The notes under the pieces: model-generated
Seen by the model: the letters and a program-made list of their open reading frames with translations, nothing else
What the model was told of the DNA's origin: nothing
Databases searched by the model: none
Assembly: GCA_021848545.1 (NCBI GenBank)
Contig: JAJZUL010000038.1
Span: 1 to 32,074, forward strand
DNA: 32,074 bases
DNA from: Pseudomonadota bacterium
GTDB lineage: Bacteria > Pseudomonadota > Alphaproteobacteria > Rhodospirillales > Magnetospirillaceae
Reading direction: 5' to 3'
Shown here: positions 8,351-15,739 of the stretch, in pieces
Layout of the letters: each line of letters opens with the position of its first letter
Numbering within the stretch: position 1 is the stretch's first letter
Translations under genes and position numbers: made by a program

Positions 8351-8766
8351 CCGGAACGCGGGTGACCATCGGCGAGGCGGCGAGACGGTCCGGCGTGCCG
8401 GCCAAGACCATCCGCTTCTACGAGGAAAGCGGCATCATCGCCCCGGCGGCGCGCGACACCAACGGCTATCGCTTTTATGGCGAGTCCGACGTGGAGACCC
8501 TGCGCTTCATCCACCGCGCCCGCGATCTCGGCTTTTCGCTGAAGGATATCGGCGATCTGCTGGCCCTGTACCGCGACCAGGGGCGCGCCAGCCGCGACGT
8601 CAAGGATTTGGCCCTGCGTCATGTCGCCGAACTGGAGCGCCGCATCGCCGAAATGACCGCCATCCGCGACGTCATCAAGACCCTGGCCGAACGCTGCCAC
8701 GGCGATCACCGCCCCGATTGCCCGATCCTGGAGGATTTGGCTCACGTCCCGCAAAAGGTCTCGTAG
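8347..8766 (+). CDS. cueR: CueR-type MerR-family Cu(I)-responsive transcriptional activator
   Basis: A 139-residue MerR-family dimeric activator. The N-terminal winged helix-turn-helix reads [25 protein letters not shown] and NGYRFY. A dimerisation coiled coil follows. The metal loop has Cys117 and Cys125 in [11 protein letters not shown], the same Cys-x7-Cys-Pro-Ile arrangement that holds Cu(I) in E. coli CueR. Ser82 in ASRDVK corresponds to the Ser that marks sensors of monovalent ions. The ATG overlaps the copA stop. It is the last gene of the operon it probably controls, through the promoter at 5639-5669. Its 3' end overlaps the convergent selO gene by 25 bp. Confidence 0.92.
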   Translation: MTGTRVTIGEAARRSGVPAKTIRFYEESGIIAPAARDTNGYRFYGESDVETLRFIHRARDLGFSLKDIGDLLALYRDQGRASRDVKDLALRHVAELERRIAEMTAIRDVIKTLAERCHGDHRPDCPILEDLAHVPQKVS

Positions 8767-10163
8767 GCCGGCGCACCCTCGGGCGGGGGGGATTCGTACT
8801 CTTCCAGGCCGGCGCGGCGCTCATAGGGCGCCGACAGAACCTCGAGCAGCCGGGTCAAGGGCGCCAGATCGCCCTCGCCCGCCGCCGCCAGGGCCGCCTC
8901 GACCCGATGGTTGCGGGGGATATAGACGGGATTGGCGGCGCGCATGCGCGCCTGCGCCGGCCCCATATCGCCCCGGCGCGCGCGCCAGCGTTCCAGCCAG
9001 ACGGGATCGGCGCCGGGCGGGGCCGAATCCTCGGTCAGGGCCGCGAAGCCGTTGGTGTAATCGAAGCCGCCCGCCCGCATCCAGGCCAGAAGATCCTCGA
9101 TCAAAGCGGAATCGCCGGCATCGAAACCGGCCAGCCCCAGCTTGGCGCCCATCATCGCCTGCCAGCGCAAACGATAGCGGCTTTCAAAGGATTTGATCCG
9201 GTCCTCGGCCAGGGCGACCGCCGCGTCCGGATCGGCGGCCAGCAGCGGCAACAGGCATTCGGCGAAGCGCGCCAGATTCCACTGGGCCATCTTCGGCTGG
9301 CGGCCAAAGGCGTAGCGGCCGCCGAGATCGATGGAGCTGAACACCGTGTCCGGGTCATAGGCATCCATGAAGGCGCAGGGACCGTAATCGATGGTCTCGC
9401 CGGAAATGGTCATGTTGTCGGTGTTCATGACGCCATGGATGAAGCCGACCCGCATCCATTCGACGATCAGATCGGCCTGACGGTCGATGACCGCGTCCAG
9501 CAGGGCCAGGGCCGGATTATCGGCATCCGCCAAATCGGGATAGTGCCGGTCGATGGCGTAGGCGACCAGGGCCTGGAGGGCGTCCGGCCCCTGGCGGATT
9601 GCGAATTCGAAGGTGCCGACCCGCAAATGGCTGGCGGCGATGCGGGTCAGCACGGCGCCGGGCAGAATCTGTTCGCGGTAAACCGGCTCGCCGGTGGCCG
9701 CCACCGCCAGGGAGCGGGTGGTGGGAATGCCGAGACCCGCCATGGCCTCAGAGATGATGTATTCCCGCAGCATCGGCCCCAGCGCCGCGCGCCCGTCGCC
9801 GCGCCGTGAATAGGGGGTGGGGCCGGAGCCCTTCAACTGGATATCGACCCGCCGCCCGTCCGGCGCCAGATGCTCGCCCAGCACGATCGCCCGCCCGTCG
9901 CCGAGGATATTGAAGCCGCCGAACTGGTGACCGGCATAGGCCTGGGCGATGGGATCGGCACCATCGGGAACCGTGTTGCCGGCGAACACCGCCGCCAGCT
10001 CCCCCTCCGGCAGGCCGGCCAGATCGAGGCCGAGTTGTTCGGCGAGGCGATGATTGACGATCACCGCGCCGGGCGCGGCCACCGGCGTCGGCGGCAGACG
10101 GGTGAACAAGCCGTCGGGAAGACGGGCATAGGAATTGTCGAACTTCCAACCGGGGGCCGTCAT
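8742..10163 (-). CDS. selO: SelO/YdiU protein adenylyltransferase (pseudokinase)
   Basis: A 473-residue protein (E. coli YdiU is 478) of the family that transfers AMP to protein hydroxyl groups in redox stress. Recognisable motifs are AQAYAGHQFGGFNILGDGRA, QLKGSGPTPYSRRGDGRA (Lys111), LREYIISEAMAGLGIPTTRSLA, and the metal/catalytic HGVMNTDNM with Asp249 and Asn250 then IDYGP. The C-terminus is FCGT, placing Cys third from the end where the family has Cys or Sec. In E. coli this Cys forms a regulatory disulphide with a Cys in an ICNHSD segment. Here the matching segment reads VFSSID, but Cys263 lies nearby in YGPCAF. The gene is convergent with cueR and unrelated to copper by sequence. Confidence 0.93.
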   Translation of the reverse strand: MTAPGWKFDNSYARLPDGLFTRLPPTPVAAPGAVIVNHRLAEQLGLDLAGLPEGELAAVFAGNTVPDGADPIAQAYAGHQFGGFNILGDGRAIVLGEHLAPDGRRVDIQLKGSGPTPYSRRGDGRAALGPMLREYIISEAMAGLGIPTTRSLAVAATGEPVYREQILPGAVLTRIAASHLRVGTFEFAIRQGPDALQALVAYAIDRHYPDLADADNPALALLDAVIDRQADLIVEWMRVGFIHGVMNTDNMTISGETIDYGPCAFMDAYDPDTVFSSIDLGGRYAFGRQPKMAQWNLARFAECLLPLLAADPDAAVALAEDRIKSFESRYRLRWQAMMGAKLGLAGFDAGDSALIEDLLAWMRAGGFDYTNGFAALTEDSAPPGADPVWLERWRARRGDMGPAQARMRAANPVYIPRNHRVEAALAAAGEGDLAPLTRLLEVLSAPYERRAGLEEYESPPPEGAPAYETFCGT

Positions 10164-10306
10164 CGCGCCAAGCCTGCCTTGCCAGGGGAGTGACCTCCCA
10201 TATGGGGCGCGGCGGCCGGCAAACCAACAGGGGCCGAAACGGGACGCCTTTCAAGGGCGCCGGACTTCTCCTATTCTCGCCTGGGATGAAAACGGAAGGA
10301 TGCGCC

Positions 10307-11848
10307 ATGCGCCGGCTGCTCGCGGCCCTGACGATCGCAACGATGCTGACCGGCCCGGCGCTGGCGGGGACGCCGGCGGCACGGCAGGCCGCAGCACCTG
10401 CACCTGCACCTGCACCTGCACCTGCACCTGCACCTGCACCATCGGCAACCACCCTGCCGTCGCCGCAAGTGGAAACCAACCGCGTGGCCATCGCCCGCCT
10501 TCAAGTTGGGACCGCAGACCTCGCAAAGCGGATCAATGATATCGCCAACGAAAACGATCACTGGCTGACGTTGCTCACCCTTGTTGTGACTCTCGGTGTC
10601 GCCGGTGCCGGTGCCTTCGTTTACGGCCGATCCAAGGACGCGGCGGAAAAGGAGACAAAGGCTTGGCTGGCTGAGAACGGCCCAAAGCTCCAAGAAGAAA
10701 TGCGCCTATTGGCCGAAGACCTAAAGACGGAAATGCAGTCCATCAGAGAACGCGCGTATAGGGCACTCGATGAGATCGTCAACAGCCCGGTCGATCCCGA
10801 AAAACCACCATCGGCAGACGCAAAAGAAGAGCTGCGACAGGCCGGCCGGACCCTCACCGAAAAGCCGGAGAGCCGCTACAATGTGTCCGATTGGCAAATC
10901 AGGGCTTATGCCGCTTACACCGCCGGCCGGCTCGACGAGGCCATCCTGTACTGGTCGAAAATTCCCGGAACGCCGGATGCCAACGACCGGGACATCGCCA
11001 TAGCACTGAACAACGAAGGCGTCGCTCTGTCCCAACTCGGCCGCCACGATGAGGCCATCTCCGCGCATGAAAAGGTATTCGACCGGTTCAGTGCGACGAC
11101 GGAACCGGTGCTGCGTGAGCAAGTGGCCAGAGCTCTGTTCAGCAAAGGGTTCGCTCAGGGAAAACTCGGGCACTTCGACGGCGAAATCGCCACGTACGAT
11201 GACCTGCTCATCCGGTTCGCTAACGCAACGGAGCCAGCGCTACGTGAGCAGGTGGCCAAGGCCCTGACCAACAAGGGATCCGCTCAGGGGAAACTTGGCC
11301 ACCTCGAAGCGGCGATCACCACCTGCGACGATGTTCTCAACCGGTTCGGTAACGCACCGGAGCCGGCGCTACGCGAGCCGGTAGCCAGGGCCCTCGTCAA
11401 CAAGGGAGTCGCTCAGCTCCAACTTCGTCACCACGAGGGGGTGATCGCTACCTGCGACGATATACTCAACCGGTTCGGCGACGCGCCAGAGCCCGTGCTG
11501 CGTGAGCTGGTGGCCGCGCTCCTGGACGCCAAGGGAACCGCGTTGATCCAGACGTCCAAGACCGCAAGCGACGACGAAAAAACGCGGCTATGGGCCAGAG
11601 CGGAAGAGGCCAGCGTCCACGCCAACGAAATTAAACAGGGAATTGCCTCCTACAATCTGGCCTGCCTCGCCGCCCTGCGCGGCGATCCCGAAGGCTGCCG
11701 GCGCCGGCTGGAGGAATGCCGCGCCAATGGCACCCTGCCCCCGCGGAAGCACTTGACCACCGATTCGGACATGGACGCGGTGCGCGACCAGCCCTGGTTC
11801 CCGGACATCCTCGCCGCCGCGCCGACGGCGGCAAAGCCGGCGGGATAG
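10307..11848 (+). CDS. Membrane-anchored tetratricopeptide-repeat protein with an Ala-Pro repeat
   Basis: A 513-residue protein of unknown specific role. GGAAGGA six bases upstream supports ATG 10307. A signal-peptide-like start (MRRLLAALTIATMLTGPALAG) leads to an Ala-Pro tract encoded by a hexanucleotide microsatellite. A transmembrane segment follows near residues 87-107 (LLTLVVTLGVAGAGAFVYG), then a charged stretch. The C-terminal half has TPR-like repeats of about 46 residues. Three are very similar, with the pattern LxRFxxAxEPxLREpVAxALxNKGxAQxxLxHxxxxIxTxDD, indicating recent internal duplication. TPR arrays mediate protein contacts. The gene stands alone, divergent from selO and convergent with the MFS gene, so neighbours give no hint. 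Confidence 0.8.
   Translation: MRRLLAALTIATMLTGPALAGTPAARQAAAPAPAPAPAPAPAPAPSATTLPSPQVETNRVAIARLQVGTADLAKRINDIANENDHWLTLLTLVVTLGVAGAGAFVYGRSKDAAEKETKAWLAENGPKLQEEMRLLAEDLKTEMQSIRERAYRALDEIVNSPVDPEKPPSADAKEELRQAGRTLTEKPESRYNVSDWQIRAYAAYTAGRLDEAILYWSKIPGTPDANDRDIAIALNNEGVALSQLGRHDEAISAHEKVFDRFSATTEPVLREQVARALFSKGFAQGKLGHFDGEIATYDDLLIRFANATEPALREQVAKALTNKGSAQGKLGHLEAAITTCDDVLNRFGNAPEPALREPVARALVNKGVAQLQLRHHEGVIATCDDILNRFGDAPEPVLRELVAALLDAKGTALIQTSKTASDDEKTRLWARAEEASVHANEIKQGIASYNLACLAALRGDPEGCRRRLEECRANGTLPPRKHLTTDSDMDAVRDQPWFPDILAAAPTAAKPAG
10394..10440 (+). repeat. (GCACCT)n hexanucleotide microsatellite inside the TPR gene
   Basis: Seven full copies and most of an eighth of the unit GCACCT, perfect throughout, encode alternating Ala-Pro. 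Because the unit is six bases, changes in copy number keep the frame and only lengthen or shorten the rigid Ala-Pro linker between signal peptide and membrane segment. Confidence 0.95.
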
Positions 11849-11856
11849 GAACGCCC

Positions 11857-13086
11857 TCACCCCGCATTCTCCGGCTCGCGCTGGAGCATGGCGATCACGC
11901 TGCCCGCCGCCAGGATCGCCACCGACAGCCACAGCCCGGCCTTGACCCCGCCGGGTCCGTCCGACAGCACCCCGCTCAGCACCGGGCCGATGCTTTGGCC
12001 GATGCCGAACGCCGCCGTCATGGCGGCGATCACCGCCGTCCAGGCGTGGGGCCGCGCCGCGCGGCGGGCGAAGGCGGTCACGGCGGCCACCACCGCCAGA
12101 AACGAGCCGCCGAACAAAATCGCCGACAGGAAGGCGCCGATCAATCCGTTCCAGACCAGGGGCATCGCCGCGCCCAGCGCCACGGTGCCGGTGGTCGCCG
12201 CCGCGCCCCACCCGCCCTTCAGCCGGCCCAGCACCGGCCCCCAGGCGAAGGCGGCGGCGATGGCGGCCAGACCCAGCACCGCCCAGAAGGCCGAAATGGC
12301 GGGCGCGGCCAGATGCTCGGCGCTTTTCAGATAGGCGATGATGAAGGTGGCATAGGCGATGTAGCCGGCCCCGAAAAAGCTGTAGCCGATCAGCTTCGGC
12401 GCCATGAAGCGCGCCGACCAGCCGCCGCGCCCCTGGCGCCCGGCCACGCTGGCGGTATCCGGGGCGCGGCGCAGGACGGCCCAGGCGATCAGCGTCGCCA
12501 CCAGGGACAGGCCGCCCAGCACCAGCCAGCCGCCGCGCCAGCCGGCCACGGCAACCAGCGGCGGCACCGCGATCGCCGACAGGGTGATGCCGAACCCGCC
12601 CCCGGCGAAATAAAGCCCCAGCAGGGTGGCCGTCCGCGCCGGCCGGCCGCCCCTGGCCGCCGCCGCGGTCAGTCCGGCGCCGGTCACGAAGGTCAGCGCG
12701 CCGGTGAAACCGGCCAGGAAACGCAAGACCAGTTGCAGCCCGTAGGCGGTGGTCGCGCCCGAGGCGGCGACGGCGAAGCCGGTCAGCAGGATGGCGACGG
12801 CGAACACCCTTTTGTCGCCGAACCGGCGCCCGATCGCCGCCGTCACCAGGGCGCCGGCGAGATAGCCCGCCGCGTTGGCCGTATTCAGCGCCCCGGCGGC
12901 GGCGTAATTCCAATGAAGGTCGGCCCGCATCGGCGGCAGCAGCAGCGCATAGGCGAAACGCGCCAGCCCCAATGCGACGGTCGGTCCCATGGCGAGGCCG
13001 ATCACCACCCACACGGGCGTCGGCGCCACGTCCGGCGCCGTCCCCTGTACCGGCGCGGCCGCGGAAACGGTCAAATTTTCAGTCAA
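11857..13086 (-). CDS. Major facilitator superfamily transporter (YbfB/YjiJ-like)
   Basis: A 409-residue integral membrane protein with about twelve hydrophobic segments. The first contains WVVIGLAMGPTVALGLARFAYALLLPPMRADLHWNYAAAGALNTANAAGYLAGAL. This GxARFxYxxxLPxM...L.W.xAGxLNxANxxGYLxGA pattern is typical of the YbfB/YjiJ (MFS_4) group of putative effluxers. The frame is open to an ATG at 13209, but the family start fits TTG 13086, which has GGGAG about seven bases upstream. It is divergent from a TetR-family repressor across a 380-bp spacer, the usual layout for a repressor controlling an exporter. The substrate is unknown. Confidence 0.85.
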   Translation of the reverse strand: MTENLTVSAAAPVQGTAPDVAPTPVWVVIGLAMGPTVALGLARFAYALLLPPMRADLHWNYAAAGALNTANAAGYLAGALVTAAIGRRFGDKRVFAVAILLTGFAVAASGATTAYGLQLVLRFLAGFTGALTFVTGAGLTAAAARGGRPARTATLLGLYFAGGGFGITLSAIAVPPLVAVAGWRGGWLVLGGLSLVATLIAWAVLRRAPDTASVAGRQGRGGWSARFMAPKLIGYSFFGAGYIAYATFIIAYLKSAEHLAAPAISAFWAVLGLAAIAAAFAWGPVLGRLKGGWGAAATTGTVALGAAMPLVWNGLIGAFLSAILFGGSFLAVVAAVTAFARRAARPHAWTAVIAAMTAAFGIGQSIGPVLSGVLSDGPGGVKAGLWLSVAILAAGSVIAMLQREPENAG

Positions 13087-13469
13087 ACCCCGGCTCCCGA
13101 ATGAGCGCCCCCCACGCGCGGCAATGTCCGCCAAAATACGGCCATATCGCCATCGATGACATCGACCATCCGGCGTGGTCGGCACGTCCGAACGGCGCCG
13201 TCCCGGCATGAAACCATCCGACAGGTCGGGGCCGGGCGCGATCGGAATCCACCGGCGGGTGAAAAATCACGATGCGACCATGTTGCATGATGCCCTATGC
13301 AGCCGGCGGTTCGCGGGGTACAATGGCTGTGCTTAACGGCGGGCCGCATGCGGCCCGGGCCGGGGCCGGGCCGGCATTCCGTTTCAAGGCAACCGGTTTT
13401 TGATCGTCATCGGCCGCCTCTTTCGTATCGACCGATCCGTAACAATATCTGGATTGGCCGCCAGCAACG
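13087..13469. promoter_or_regulatory. Divergent control region between the MFS and TetR genes, with an 18-bp palindrome
   Basis: A 383-bp spacer between divergent genes. At 13340-13357 lies a perfect palindrome, CGGGCCGCATGCGGCCCG, followed by a GC-rich CCGGGGCCGGGCCGG run. It is a candidate operator for the TetR protein, though a plain GC hairpin is possible. The rest shows no gene that I can support. Confidence 0.4.
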
Positions 13470-14090
13470 ATGCCTCGCAAAAGAACCCTTCCCGACGATA
13501 TCGTTCTTGAACGCGCCATGACCGTCTTCTGGCGTCTCGGCTATGCCGGCACGTCCATGCGCGATCTGACCCAGGCCACCGGCCTGAGCGCGGCCGCCCT
13601 GTACAACCGCTTTGCCGACAAGGACGGGCTGTTCGTCGCGGTGCTGCGCCGCTATTCCGAGATCGCCCTGACGCCGCTGCTGGACCGTCTGGCCGCGTCC
13701 CGGTCCCCGGTGGCGGCGATCCGCGGCTTTTTCGACGCCCTCATCGCCGCGTCCCAGGCCGACGCCGACCGCCTGGGGTGCCTGCTGGTCAACACCATCG
13801 TCGACGGCGCGGCGATGTCGGACGACGCCCGCGCGATGCTGAACAGCCGGTTCGGCGAGCTGGAGGCGTTTTTCGCCACCCAGTTGCGCCGCGCCATCGC
13901 CGAAGGCGCCATCGATCCCGGAATCGACCCCGCCGCCAAGGCCGCGGCCCTGCTGGGCACCGCCTTCGGCCTGCGGGTTCTGTCCCGCCTGCGTGACGAT
14001 CCCCCCGACCAATTGCGGGATCTGGCCGACAACGCCCTGGCGTTTCTGGCCGAGCCGCCGCCGGCCCTGCGGTTGCGCGCCGCCCGGTAG
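13470..14090 (+). CDS. TetR/AcrR-family transcriptional repressor
   Basis: A 206-residue regulator. The N-terminal helix-turn-helix is clear: ERAMTVFWRLGYAGTSMRDLTQATGLSAAALYNRFADKDGLFVAVLRRY, with the typical LYNRFxxKDxLF second half. The C-terminal ligand and dimer domain includes GCLLVNTIVDGA and RAIAEGAIDPGIDP, resembling the subgroup that often controls efflux genes. The ATG start fits the family. It is transcribed away from the MFS gene, so it probably represses that gene and itself. The inducer cannot be told from sequence. Confidence 0.9.
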   Translation: MPRKRTLPDDIVLERAMTVFWRLGYAGTSMRDLTQATGLSAAALYNRFADKDGLFVAVLRRYSEIALTPLLDRLAASRSPVAAIRGFFDALIAASQADADRLGCLLVNTIVDGAAMSDDARAMLNSRFGELEAFFATQLRRAIAEGAIDPGIDPAAKAAALLGTAFGLRVLSRLRDDPPDQLRDLADNALAFLAEPPPALRLRAAR

Positions 14091-14366
14091 GAACCCGGCC
14101 CGGCGGGCGTCATCCATCGTCCGGAAAAGCGCCTTTCGACCCCGCGCAAATCCCTCAATGAGCGCTCCGCCCCCGACATTCGATATGCCGGGTCATTTTT
14201 TATTGACTTTAGTATTAAAAAAATAACAGATCGATCCATATACATGGATGCGCCGGACGAACCGGCACGGGCGGCGGGCGCCGTCGCGTTTACCAAATCC
14301 GCCCCCCCGGCATGGACTTGCGATCGGGCGAGGCCCGACTCCGGTCCCACAGGAGAATTTCGACCG

Positions 14367-15716
14367 ATGACGTCCCCGCTTCCCGACAATGACCAGGATT
14401 GCGCCGCCCGTTTGCGGTTCATGCGCATCACCGAACCGACCCGCGCGCTGCTGCGGGAATTCTGGAAGGTGGCCGAACCGGAAATGCCCCGCATCCTTGA
14501 CGGCTTCTATCGGCACGTGACCGCGGAGCCGATTCTGTCCAGACTGGTCGGCAATCAGGTTTCCCGGCTGAAGGATACGCAACGCGGCCATTGGGCGCGG
14601 CTGTTCGACGGCCGCTTCGACGACGCCTATCTTCGGGGCGTGCGGACCATCGGCCTGATTCACAACAAGATCGGCCTGGAACCGCGCTGGTATATCGGCG
14701 GCTACAATTTCGTGCTGGCCGAGTTGACGGCCTTGGCGGTCGCGGCGCATCGCTGGCGGCCGGCGCGGTTGAGCGCGGTGCTGACGGCGATCAATTCCGC
14801 CGTCATGCTGGACATGGATATCGCCATTTCCGTCTATCAGGAGGCTCTGCTGGCCGACCGCCAGCGCGCCCAGGACAAGATCACCCGGGCGATCCGCGAT
14901 TTCGACGAGCGGATGGGCCAGACGCTGCATTCCTTCACCGAAGCGGCGACGCGGATGCAGGGCACCGCCAACACCCTGTCCGCCACCGCCGAGGAGGTGA
15001 CCCACCGCACCACCGCGGTCGCCGCCGCCTCGGAACAGGCGTCGGTCAATGTTCAGACGGTGGCCAGCGCCGCCGAGGAATTATCGGCCTCGGTGACCGA
15101 GATCGGCCGCCAGGTGGCCGAATCCACCCGTATTTCCGGCGAAGCGGTACAGCAGGCCAACCGGACCGACGCCACCGTCCGCGGTCTGGCGGACGCGGCC
15201 CAAAAGATCGGCGAGGTGGTGAGCCTGATCAGCGACATCGCCAGCCAGACCAACCTTCTGGCCCTGAACGCCACCATCGAGGCGGCCCGGGCCGGCGAGG
15301 CCGGCAAGGGCTTCGCGGTGGTCGCCGGCGAGGTCAAGCATCTGGCCAGCCAGACGGCGAAGGCCACCGACGAGATTTCCCAGCAGGTCACCACCATCCA
15401 GGGGGTGACCCACGACGCGGTCCAGGCCATCCGCACCATCGCCGACACCATCGATCAGATCAACACCATCGCCACGGCGGTCTCCGCCGCCATCGAGGAA
15501 CAGGGGGCGGCGACACAGGAGATCGCCCGCAACGTCGCCGAGGCGTCCCACGGCACCCGCGACGTTTCCGACAACATCCTGGCCGTCAATCAGACGGCGG
15601 ACGACACCCGCCGGTCCGCGGCCGAGGCGCTGGCCGCCGCCAGCGAACTGACCTCCCGCTCGGACTCGCTGCAACGGGATGTGAGCGCCTTTTTCGGTGA
15701 AATCCAGACGGCCTGA
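14367..15716 (+). CDS. Globin-coupled soluble methyl-accepting chemotaxis protein (HemAT-like aerotaxis sensor)
   Basis: A 449-residue cytoplasmic chemoreceptor. Residues about 15-175 form a protoglobin sensor: [20 protein letters not shown], then the haem-pocket segment [29 protein letters not shown], whose His is the expected proximal haem ligand. No membrane segment follows. The C-terminal half is the signalling hairpin, with tip sequence [40 protein letters not shown] that contacts CheW and CheA. Length and order match HemAT-type oxygen sensors. AGGAG lies 11 bases before ATG 14367; upstream in-frame codons lack this. The gene ends 23 bp from the convergent GGDEF-EAL gene. It likely steers swimming in response to oxygen or another haem ligand. 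Confidence 0.92.
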   Translation: MTSPLPDNDQDCAARLRFMRITEPTRALLREFWKVAEPEMPRILDGFYRHVTAEPILSRLVGNQVSRLKDTQRGHWARLFDGRFDDAYLRGVRTIGLIHNKIGLEPRWYIGGYNFVLAELTALAVAAHRWRPARLSAVLTAINSAVMLDMDIAISVYQEALLADRQRAQDKITRAIRDFDERMGQTLHSFTEAATRMQGTANTLSATAEEVTHRTTAVAAASEQASVNVQTVASAAEELSASVTEIGRQVAESTRISGEAVQQANRTDATVRGLADAAQKIGEVVSLISDIASQTNLLALNATIEAARAGEAGKGFAVVAGEVKHLASQTAKATDEISQQVTTIQGVTHDAVQAIRTIADTIDQINTIATAVSAAIEEQGAATQEIARNVAEASHGTRDVSDNILAVNQTADDTRRSAAEALAAASELTSRSDSLQRDVSAFFGEIQTA

Positions 15717-15739
15717 GCGGGCACGGGCGCGACGCCCCG

